Shown here one piece after another: positions 42,358 to 49,170 of a DNA stretch of 64,000 nucleotides. A program made the position numbers and the translations under genes. The DNA comes from Virgisporangium aurantiacum (GTDB lineage Bacteria > Actinomycetota > Actinomycetes > Mycobacteriales > Micromonosporaceae). The stretch is from NCBI RefSeq assembly GCF_016863635.1, contig NZ_BOPG01000006.1, forward strand, positions 164,560 through 228,559, in the 5' to 3' direction. The notes under the pieces were generated by a model. The model did not search any database. It saw only the letters and a list, made by a program, of their open reading frames with translations, and was not told where the DNA came from. Numbering within the stretch: the stretch's first letter is position 1; every line of letters starts with the position of its first letter.

Positions 42358-43374
42358 TCACGTGGGCCTTATGGAGTCGAGCACCTCGTCGACCACCGGG
42401 TCGTACTGCTTGTGGGTGTCGGGGATCGAGATGTAGACGATCGCCGCCTCCGGCCGACCGACGTCGATCAGCGCGAGGCCGACGAGTTCGCTCTTGGCGT
42501 CAAGGTCGGACTTGTTGAAGTGGAGCCGGAACTTGGTGACCCACGCGGGCCGGCCACCCAACGTGGTGAGCTTCTCGTCGAGCTGCTCGAGCCGGTTCGG
42601 CTTCGGGTAGTACTCGTCCCGCACGTCGGTGGCGACCACCCGCCCGGTGCACTTCAGGTCGACGGCGAGCGAGTCGTTGTTGGTGGCCGGGATGCTGCTC
42701 GACAGGATCGACGCGTGGTAGTCGCCGCCGCTGTACTTCTCGGTGACGAAGTGTTGTCCGACCTTGTACTGGACCTTGAGGCTGCCGCCCGTCCACACCA
42801 TCGGCCACGGTTCCCACGGATCGCCGTAGGCCCGGTAGGAGACACCCGACTCGTCGTCGACCGTGCGCGGGCCCGGCGGCACCGCCGGCGCCGGCTGCGG
42901 GTCGGGGTACGACGACGGCGGCGGGCAGTCCTTGACCAGCTCGGGCCGGGTGTCGGGCGGGGCGGCCTGGTCGTCGAACACCCGCGGGAGCGGCAGGCCG
43001 CCACCGTTGCCGAGCACCATGATCAGGGTGGCGATCACGCCGATCAGCACCACCAGCGCCGCCGCGCCGCCGAACCAGCGCATGAGCAGCTTGTTGCGCT
43101 TGACCGGGTCGTCGCTGTCGTCGTCACCGAACTGCAGAACATCGGGCGCCGGGCGGTCGGTGGTCCGGGTGACGGCGCCGCCCAGGGACCGCGCGGGGAG
43201 AACCGAGATCGAAGATCGAGGTGACGCGCTGCGCACCTCGCCCGCCGAGCGCAGATCCGTCGCGGCCGCCTCTGGTACGCCGCGGGTGGCCTGCGCCGGG
43301 ACGCCGACCGACGCCACCACGGGCACCTCGATCGGGGTGTCCGGGTGTGCCCAGGGTGAACGATCCTCAGCCAT
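42358..43374 (-). CDS. Membrane protein with extracytoplasmic domain
   Basis: 338 residues. N-terminal acidic/Ser-rich cytosolic part of about 100 residues, one TM (AAALVVLIGVIATLIMVLG), a Pro-rich linker with a Cys, then a globular domain (WVTKFRLHFNKSDLDAKSELVGLALIDVG). GGAAG 5 nt before the ATG. No family recognised. Probably senses or anchors something at the membrane. Confidence 0.75.
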   Translation of the reverse strand: MAEDRSPWAHPDTPIEVPVVASVGVPAQATRGVPEAAATDLRSAGEVRSASPRSSISVLPARSLGGAVTRTTDRPAPDVLQFGDDDSDDPVKRNKLLMRWFGGAAALVVLIGVIATLIMVLGNGGGLPLPRVFDDQAAPPDTRPELVKDCPPPSSYPDPQPAPAVPPGPRTVDDESGVSYRAYGDPWEPWPMVWTGGSLKVQYKVGQHFVTEKYSGGDYHASILSSSIPATNNDSLAVDLKCTGRVVATDVRDEYYPKPNRLEQLDEKLTTLGGRPAWVTKFRLHFNKSDLDAKSELVGLALIDVGRPEAAIVYISIPDTHKQYDPVVDEVLDSIRPT

Positions 43375-43683
43375 GACGCTTCCAGTGTGCCAGCGATGAC
43401 CAAGCATCCGCCGCCACACGGCGCCACTCGACCAACTGTGCACCCGCACGTCACCCACCGTTGAAGCGGGTGCGGCCCCGGTCTCACCGGAGTTCGCACC
43501 CGCGTCGCGCCCGCATCCGCAGCCCTTCCGGCGGTACAGAAGCGAGGTATGACATCGATGGTGGTCCGGGAGCGGTGCCGGTACATCCGCCAGGTGGCGT
43601 ATCGACGAGCGGCAGAACGCCACCATTCGTTTCTACGCATGTTGGCCGTTATCTCGGCCACCCGATTCGTGAAGTCTTCTCCC
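43375..43683. other. Gap upstream of the membrane-anchored protein
   Basis: About 309 nt with no supported gene. It probably holds the promoter of the minus-strand membrane gene and of the plus-strand small gene that follows. GGCCGTTATCTCGGCC (around 43645-43660) can form a small hairpin. Nothing more is seen. Confidence 0.4.
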
Positions 43684-44031
43684 ATGAGCCATTTGCACCC
43701 CGGCGACGACGACATGCACTATTGCGACAATTCGCACCGCTGGATCGCTCCTCCGGAGATCGAGCAGCGCATCTGGGCGGCTCAGGTCCGGGCCCACATG
43801 CAGGAACACCTGGTGACGATGGGTGGCCCCCCGCCGACCGAGAGCCGCGCCTGCGTTCCACCGCGGCAGCTCTACCCGGCGCACGTCGGCCGCGGCGTGG
43901 CGGCGCCGCCGGTGCGACGTACCAGGCCGGCGCGGACAGCGGCGTCCGCCGGCCAACGCGTCGTGGCGGTCGGCCGACCCGCCCGCGACGCCACTCGCGA
44001 CCCCGGTCGCGACAGGGCGGCGGCCAAGTAG
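43684..44031 (+). CDS. Hypothetical basic protein
   Basis: 115 residues from ATG at 43684; GAAG about 9 nt upstream is a weak ribosome site. N-terminus MSHLHPGDDDMHYCDNSHRW is His/Asp-rich; the C-terminal 50 residues are Arg/Ala/Pro-rich and look like low complexity. Followed by a terminator hairpin at 44075, which supports a real transcript. No family recognised. Confidence 0.5.
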   Translation: MSHLHPGDDDMHYCDNSHRWIAPPEIEQRIWAAQVRAHMQEHLVTMGGPPPTESRACVPPRQLYPAHVGRGVAAPPVRRTRPARTAASAGQRVVAVGRPARDATRDPGRDRAAAK

Positions 44032-44074
44032 ATCCGACCCCCGGGACCTACTTGGCCGCTATTTCCCCCAAGCC

Positions 44075-44108
44075 GAGATCGCCGCCCGCGGCCACGGGCG
44101 GCGATCTC
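44075..44108. terminator. Hairpin terminator, copy 1 of a repeated pair
   Basis: Perfect 14-bp stem GAGATCGCCGCCCG (44075-44088) with CGGGCGGCGATCTC (44095-44108). The same left arm recurs at 44512-44525 in a second hairpin, 437 nt away. Confidence 0.75.
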
Positions 44109-44127
44109 CTTTGCCGAGGAACGAGGC

Positions 44128-44164
44128 ACTACGCCACTTGGCGAACCGACACTTGGCGTAGTAT
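44128..44164 (+). promoter_or_regulatory. Promoter with flanking inverted repeat
   Basis: ACTACGCCA (44128-44136) and TGGCGTAGT (44154-44162) are perfect 9-bp inverted repeats, with ACTTGGCG repeated inside (44136, 44151). TAGTAT at 44159-44164 is a good -10 box. A regulator binding the inverted repeat would cover the promoter of the small membrane gene. Confidence 0.5.
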
Positions 44165-44201
44165 TCTCGGCACGCGCAGTCGTCGATTCACCGCATGAAG
44201 A

Positions 44202-44258
44202 TCCTCCGAGTGACACTCGAAGAACCGATCGCCTCCCGGTTCTTCTCGAATCGGAGGA
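44202..44258 (+). promoter_or_regulatory. Hairpin sequestering the ribosome site of the small membrane gene
   Basis: TCCTCCGA (44202-44209) pairs with TCGGAGGA (44251-44258), reinforced by TCGAAGAACCG with CGGTTCTTC. The right arm contains GGAGG, the ribosome site of the gene at 44265 (7 nt spacing). Translation should be off when the hairpin forms. Confidence 0.6.
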
Positions 44259-44264
44259 TGACAA

Positions 44265-44459
44265 ATGACCGGACACGGTCAGGCCATCTCGCTGCTCACC
44301 TCGGCATTTGCCGGAGCGGTGGGTGGATGGCTTTCGTGGCTTGGCGGCCTCAACACCGCAAACTCCGTTCTCGCGGGGGCAAGCGCCTTCGGCGCCACTC
44401 TCGTGATCATGATCCTGGTGATCCAGTTTCTCCAGGATCGCGAGCCCTCAGGGCACTGA
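44265..44459 (+). CDS. Two-TM small membrane protein
   Basis: 64 residues. Two hydrophobic helices, ISLLTSAFAGAVGGWLSWLGG and ASAFGATLVIMILVIQFLQ (in part), joined by a short NTANSV turn, and a polar tail DREPSGH. Holin-like or toxin-like in size and shape, but no family recognised. Its ribosome site lies in a hairpin and its promoter in an inverted repeat, so expression is tightly controlled. Near-identical hairpins flank the unit. Confidence 0.7.
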   Translation: MTGHGQAISLLTSAFAGAVGGWLSWLGGLNTANSVLAGASAFGATLVIMILVIQFLQDREPSGH

Positions 44460-44511
44460 CGTAACGGAGCGAACGGCCAGGTTCGAGGCCACGTTCGAAA
44501 CAGGTCCAAAG

Positions 44512-44545
44512 GAGATCGCCGCCCGTGGTTGCGGACGGCGATCTC
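44512..44545. terminator. Hairpin terminator, copy 2 of the repeated pair
   Basis: GAGATCGCCGCCCG (44512-44525) pairs with CGGACGGCGATCTC (44532-44545), one mismatch. The left arm is identical to that of the hairpin at 44075. It ends the small membrane gene and the convergent LAL regulator. Confidence 0.75.
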
Positions 44546-44574
44546 TTCGTGCGGTTGGGGGGTCTACGGATTTC

Positions 44575-47391
44575 TCAGATGCCGCGCTGGCTCGCCTCCC
44601 GGGCGATCTCGGTCCGCGAGGACAGTTCAAGCTTGGCCAGCACGTGTGACACGTGCGTTTGGACGGTGCGCCGGGAGAGGAACAGCTGGGCCGCGATCTG
44701 CGGGTTGGACAAGCCCTTGGCCACCAGGCCGACCACCTTCTCCTCGGTGGGCGTCAGGCTGCTCCACCCCTGCTGCGACCGCCGGTGCTGGAACCGCGGA
44801 CCGCGCCGGATCCCGTACGCGCGGAACCGCGCCTGCAGGCGGGCCAGATCCCAGGCCGCTCCCAACGCGGAGTACATCTCGTACGCCTCGGTGAACGCGT
44901 TACGCGCCGCCGGCACGTCACCGTTGTCGGCATGCGCGACTCCGGCCGCCTCCAGCGCCTGTGCCCGCGGCAGCGGTCGGGACGCCTTCTCGTACTGCCC
45001 GGCCGCCTCCACCAACTTCGCGGGGTCGTTGTCGACCAACCCGCGACAGTGCAGCCCGACCGCCTTACGGTGGAACACCTCGGACGGCTCGGCCACGGCC
45101 TCGGCCCGCAACGCCAGTGCCCGAGCCCGCTCGACGTCACCGATCATCAGCGCGAGCCGTACCGCGTCGGCCAGCAGATCCGTGGTCTGCTCGATCTCCT
45201 CCTCGCACTTTGCGAGCCCGTCGACCAACACGGCGAGGGCCTCAGCCGGTGCGTCGGCCTGCTCACGCTCCAGGCTGAAGGCCAGCGTCAGTGAACCGAC
45301 CATCCGATCGTCGCCGAGTCGCGCGAGGTGAACGCGGGCGTCGAGCAGATTCTGGGTTGCCGCCGGGTCGCCGCGGTGCAGTCGGATCGTCGCGACGACG
45401 CCGTAGTCGCAGCACTTCGCCAGCGCTTCGGCGGGCACGTCGCCCCCGAGATCGAGCCGCTTCAAGGCGTAGTCCCACTGTCCGACGTCGAACAGCAACT
45501 CACCGAGCACGCTCGTCGCCTGCGCCAACCGCACCATGCTGCCACTGGCATCGGCCTGTTCGCAGGCCCTTTCGGCTGACTCGATCGCCTCGTCGTAGCG
45601 ATCCAGATCGCCCAGTGCGGCCGCCTGGTTCAGCAGCAGCATGAGGCGCAGGTCGGCAAGCGACGGATCGCCCTCGGCGACGGCGAGCGCCCGCTCGAAC
45701 AGCGGCAGGGCCGCCTCCTCCTCACCACGCATGCCGCGGACGAGCGTCAGAACGCCGAGCGCCCAGCCGGTAGCCCAGCGGTCGTGAGCGGCGGTCGCGG
45801 CGGCGAGCGCCGCTTGGGCGACCTCTTCGGCTCGGTCGACCCACCCCAGGCCGCGGTGCGTTCGCGCGGCGAGTACGAGCAGCCGGGCACGGTGCAGTTC
45901 ATCCAGCCCGGGCAGTTGAAGAGCGGCCTCGACTACGCGCAACGTCTCTTCCCGGCGCCCCTCGATGGCCCGGCAGCCCAGCAGCGTCTGGTGCAAGTCG
46001 ATCATAAGGTCGGCCCGTTTGACGTACGTGAGAGCGCCGTGCGCGACGCGGGCCGCCTGAGGTGTGTCGCCGGCACGGAAGAGCGCATCGGCCAACCGAC
46101 ACGTCAACAGTTGGTAGTGCTTGGCATACGGCGGTGTGTCGGTCAGCGCCCAATGTAGGAGCCGAACCGTGGCGTTCGGTGCCTGACCGGCAAGTTTGTG
46201 GGCGGCGCCGCTAAGCCACTCGACGAGCGTCTCGTCGACGGCGGCACTTCCGCCGTCGACGGCCGGCAGGACCTGCCGCGCCACCTTCTCCGCTGACGCG
46301 CCCTGACGCACCAGAGCGCGCGCGGCGTCGAGGTGCCAGGCAGCCCGAAGTGATGCTGGCATCTCCTCATACAGGGCCGCGCGGATCAGCGGATGCCGGA
46401 ACGCCAGTTCCGCGCCGTGCTCGCACAGCACGCCCATCGCGATCGCCTCGTCAAGGACGGGCGTCAGATCGCTGACTCCCTTCCCCGACACGCTCGCCAG
46501 GCTTGACACCGGGAACGCGACGCCGAGCAGAGCCGCGACGCGCAGCACTTCGCGGACGGGCGTCGACAGGAACTCGAGCCGGTCGGCGATGGCCGCGTGC
46601 AGTGAGGCTGGGGTGCGACCGCCGGTGATCTCCACCTGGCCGCCGTCGACCGTGATAGTGCCGGTACGGGTAACCGCGTCGATCAGTTCGCGGACGTACA
46701 GGGGGTTCCCACCGGCTTCGGCGGCGAGCCGGCGCAACCGTTCGCCTGGGCTGCCACCGACGGCCTTCACGACCATGTCGATGACCTCGTCGTTCGACAG
46801 GCCGGACAGAACGATCTGAGCGTCGGCTGCACGCCGCAGAGCGGCCAGATCGTCGCGCCGGGGTGCCGGCCGGGCCAGCCCGGCGACCAGCAGCGGCTGA
46901 CGATGCGTCGACCGGAACAACCGGCTCAGGGCGCCAACCGTGGCCGAATCTGCCCAGTGAAGATCGTCGACGACCAGGAGGACCGGGCCGGCTCCGCACA
47001 CGTCGGAGATCAGCGACAGCATGCTTGTAGTGGCCGCTCCGACGCCGTTGACCTGATTGCCCGGGATCGCGGCGGCACGCAGCCACTCGGCGATCTGGGC
47101 ATGGGCGTCGGCATAACGGCTCAAGGAGCCGTTCGGTGCGAACGCGTCAAGCAGCGGGAGCAGCGGAAATGCCTCGCTCAACTCCTCGCAGTTACACCAG
47201 AAGACCTGGCAGCCTAGGCGCACCGCCTCGGCTCTGGCGATCCGCATCAGTTCGGACTTGCCGATACCCGGCTCGCCTTCCACCACGATCGCCCGGCCAC
47301 GCCCATCGGCGAGATCCGAGATATAACCCCGTACCTCAGCGACAAGCGAATGTCGACCCACGCGGGAGGCCGAGTGCACCGTGTCGGTCAT
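44575..47391 (-). CDS. LAL-family LuxR-type transcriptional regulator
   Basis: 938 residues from ATG at 47391. N-terminal AAA-type ATPase with Walker A GEPGIGKS (39-46) and Walker B VLLVVDDLHW (137-146). The long middle has TPR-like helical repeats (about 350-850). The C-terminal LuxR helix-turn-helix (SLTPTEEKVVGLVAKGLSN, SRRTVQTHVSHVLAKL) binds DNA. Such large regulators often act as activators on signals bound by the middle part. Neighbouring small genes are candidate targets. No gene cluster for a natural product adjoins it. Confidence 0.9.
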   Translation of the reverse strand: MTDTVHSASRVGRHSLVAEVRGYISDLADGRGRAIVVEGEPGIGKSELMRIARAEAVRLGCQVFWCNCEELSEAFPLLPLLDAFAPNGSLSRYADAHAQIAEWLRAAAIPGNQVNGVGAATTSMLSLISDVCGAGPVLLVVDDLHWADSATVGALSRLFRSTHRQPLLVAGLARPAPRRDDLAALRRAADAQIVLSGLSNDEVIDMVVKAVGGSPGERLRRLAAEAGGNPLYVRELIDAVTRTGTITVDGGQVEITGGRTPASLHAAIADRLEFLSTPVREVLRVAALLGVAFPVSSLASVSGKGVSDLTPVLDEAIAMGVLCEHGAELAFRHPLIRAALYEEMPASLRAAWHLDAARALVRQGASAEKVARQVLPAVDGGSAAVDETLVEWLSGAAHKLAGQAPNATVRLLHWALTDTPPYAKHYQLLTCRLADALFRAGDTPQAARVAHGALTYVKRADLMIDLHQTLLGCRAIEGRREETLRVVEAALQLPGLDELHRARLLVLAARTHRGLGWVDRAEEVAQAALAAATAAHDRWATGWALGVLTLVRGMRGEEEAALPLFERALAVAEGDPSLADLRLMLLLNQAAALGDLDRYDEAIESAERACEQADASGSMVRLAQATSVLGELLFDVGQWDYALKRLDLGGDVPAEALAKCCDYGVVATIRLHRGDPAATQNLLDARVHLARLGDDRMVGSLTLAFSLEREQADAPAEALAVLVDGLAKCEEEIEQTTDLLADAVRLALMIGDVERARALALRAEAVAEPSEVFHRKAVGLHCRGLVDNDPAKLVEAAGQYEKASRPLPRAQALEAAGVAHADNGDVPAARNAFTEAYEMYSALGAAWDLARLQARFRAYGIRRGPRFQHRRSQQGWSSLTPTEEKVVGLVAKGLSNPQIAAQLFLSRRTVQTHVSHVLAKLELSSRTEIAREASQRGI

Positions 47392-47519
47392 GAGCACCAG
47401 CCCATCGCTATACGCCGATAAATCGCCTGCTTTATCTCACTAAGGCCGGACATAGTGACGAAAGCGTCCGCGACCGTCGGTCACGGCCGCGGACGTCACG
47501 TCGTATAGGCGAAAATTTG

Positions 47520-47579
47520 GCATAGAGATTGGCACACAAGAATCTCGCGCTCGCCGGTGACGAGCTTGATACTCTATGC
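47520..47579. promoter_or_regulatory. Inverted repeat upstream of the small exported peptide
   Basis: GCATAGAG (47520-47527) and CTCTATGC (47572-47579) are perfect 8-bp inverted repeats 44 nt apart, between the LAL regulator start and the exported-peptide start. A symmetric regulator site is possible. The GTCCGCG/CGCGGAC hairpin near 47465-47495 is the other structure in this gap. Confidence 0.4.
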
Positions 47580-47643
47580 AACCGACCTACCTGGCCAGGG
47601 GTGTTGGAGGCGACCGACCCGGCTCGGAAGGGATCTTCATGCC

Positions 47644-47796
47644 ATGAAACGACGCGCCGCACGTATCATCGCGGCAGCTCTTACGCTTACCGCGATCATT
47701 CTCCCGTCCACACTGGGGCCTGGCAGCACACTTGCGGGCGGGATTTCTCCTACGGCCAACTCCCTCGTTTCGCTATCCACCTATCACGACTTCTAG
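47644..47796 (+). CDS. Small exported peptide
   Basis: 50 residues from ATG at 47644. The N-terminus KRRAARIIAAALTLTAIILP is a signal peptide: basic n-region, then a hydrophobic core. A possible cleavage lies near TLAGG. The remaining ~16-20 residues (ISPTANSLVSLSTYHDF) are short, polar and end in aromatic/acidic residues. A terminator follows. Could be a secreted signal, a small antimicrobial or a wall peptide. No family recognised. Confidence 0.6.
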   Translation: MKRRAARIIAAALTLTAIILPSTLGPGSTLAGGISPTANSLVSLSTYHDF

Positions 47797-47856
47797 TTTC
47801 CCCTCCCCAGGACCCTTTTGGAACTGGCAGACCACAACTGAATCTGCAACTTGCAT

Positions 47857-47881
47857 GAGCGGCGGCATCCGGTCGCCGCTC
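47857..47881 (+). terminator. Intrinsic terminator after the exported peptide
   Basis: GAGCGGCG (47857-47864) pairs with CGCCGCTC (47874-47881), followed by ATTTCTATT. Marks the end of a short, self-contained transcription unit. Confidence 0.75.
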
Positions 47882-48065
47882 ATTTCTATTGTGACCAGCG
47901 AAGACAGGTAGACATCCGCCACGTGGCTGATGTGAAAGTTTCTGAATGATGGGCGGCTTTCGTCTCGGAGTGTGGGAAGACGATCACTGTAAGCAAGATC
48001 AGGACACCTCTGGCCAGCGGTCGGTACGCTGCCGGGCACTGTGATCCGGTCTTGAGGGGGCGTCC

Positions 48066-48497
48066 ATGGCTAGGCGAGCCGCAGACGACGAAGAGAAGAA
48101 GAACCGCTGGGAGGACTGCTTGCCCGACTGCGGGGACTGCGGGTCGCCGAGTTGCGATTGCGATCTTCCGGGCTGCGATCTGGGCCTCATGATGGTGAGC
48201 TACCTCGCGCTGGGCCGCCTCTTCCGTCACACGCCGGGCACGCCGGCGCGCCCCACCCGGCCGCCGCGGTCCCGGCCCACGGTGCCCGGCCGGGCCGGCA
48301 TGGTCGCCATTCGCGGTTACCAGCGCTGGCTGTCGCCGCGACTGCGGGCGAAGTGCCGCCACACGCCGCACTGCTCCGCGTACGGCATGGAGGCGGTGGA
48401 GCGCTACGGCCTCCTCGCCGGCTCGCAACTCACGGCCGACCGCATCCGCCGCTGCAAGGCACCCACCCCGCACGGCACGGTCGACCCGGTTCCGTAG
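48066..48497 (+). CDS. yidD: YidD-like membrane insertion factor with Cys-rich N-terminus
   Basis: 143 residues. The YidD core is GYQRWLSPRLRAKCRHTPHC and SAYGMEAVERYG. YidD helps YidC insert membrane proteins. Normally it lies in the rpmH-rnpA-yidD-yidC block near oriC; here it is alone. An N-terminal extension holds six cysteines (Cys18, 22, 25, 30, 32, 37), suggesting a metal site. A short hydrophobic helix (LGLMMVSYLALGRLF) follows. GAGGGGG precedes the ATG. Confidence 0.85.
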   Translation: MARRAADDEEKKNRWEDCLPDCGDCGSPSCDCDLPGCDLGLMMVSYLALGRLFRHTPGTPARPTRPPRSRPTVPGRAGMVAIRGYQRWLSPRLRAKCRHTPHCSAYGMEAVERYGLLAGSQLTADRIRRCKAPTPHGTVDPVP

Positions 48498-48507
48498 GCG
48501 ACCCCGA

Positions 48508-48735
48508 CTACTCCGCCGTGCCCAGCAGGATCCGGAACGCGGCGATGCCGGCGCACGCGCAGATGAACCCGATGACGAGCATGCGGGGAACGAAGTAGCG
48601 CCGGTAGATCCGCCCGAGGCCGGCGGTTCCCGCCTTGGCGATCTTGAGGTCGCGCCGCGCCCGCGCGAACTTCTCGTAGGTGACGCCGAAGATGATCCCG
48701 ACGACGATGCCGACGAGCAGACCCTGCTTGTCCAC
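48508..48735 (-). CDS. Small two-TM membrane protein
   Basis: 75 residues from GTG at 48735. Two TM segments (LLVGIVVGIIFGVTY; MLVIGFICACAGIAAF) separated by a basic loop (KFARARRDLKIAKAG). No recognised family. Convergent with yidD; weak ribosome site. Confidence 0.7.
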   Translation of the reverse strand: MDKQGLLVGIVVGIIFGVTYEKFARARRDLKIAKAGTAGLGRIYRRYFVPRMLVIGFICACAGIAAFRILLGTAE

Positions 48736-48933
48736 CCGGCGATGATCCCGTCACCCAACGGCGCGCGTCAATAAATATGAAGAACGGACAAAGCGTCCAC
48801 CTGACGTGACGGCCGCCACCTTCGGAGGCGGTGGCACGATCACGGGATTCGCTTGATCAACGGCCCCCATAGTTTGGTTTCAGCGCCGGAACACAGCGGC
48901 GACAACGGAAACGAAACCGAGGAGGGTTTTGAA

Positions 48934-49170
48934 ATGAGCGACGTCGAGGGTACCGCGGTCGAAGTGACCTACGAGGAGACCACCTGGGCCGTGGACGAGG
49001 ACGGCAACGCCTTCGCCCAGACCACCGAGGTCGAGGCCACCGCCTACGACTTCGACGGCGACGGCACGGTCGACTACGTCGAGGCCGAGGCGCACACCGA
49101 GGTCTACGCCGAGGACGCCGACGGCAACTGGGCCTACGGCGAGGCCGACGTCGAGGTCGCCGCCTACTAA
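48934..49170 (+). CDS. Acidic protein with EF-hand-like loop
   Basis: 78 residues from ATG at 48934 with GAGGAGGG 8 nt upstream. Very acidic, with almost no basic residues. DFDGDGTVDYVE is a calcium-binding loop of EF-hand/dockerin type (D-x-D-x-D-G). Repeated EVEATAY/EADVEVAAY segments suggest beta strands. Ca2+ binding is inferred. No signal peptide. Function unknown. Confidence 0.8.
   Translation: MSDVEGTAVEVTYEETTWAVDEDGNAFAQTTEVEATAYDFDGDGTVDYVEAEAHTEVYAEDADGNWAYGEADVEVAAY

Noticed and set aside
44195..44464. A 89-codon frame overlapping the two-TM miniprotein
   Set aside because: It begins inside the hairpin without a ribosome site and lacks hydrophobic or domain patterns. The 64-residue frame has GGAGG at 7 nt.
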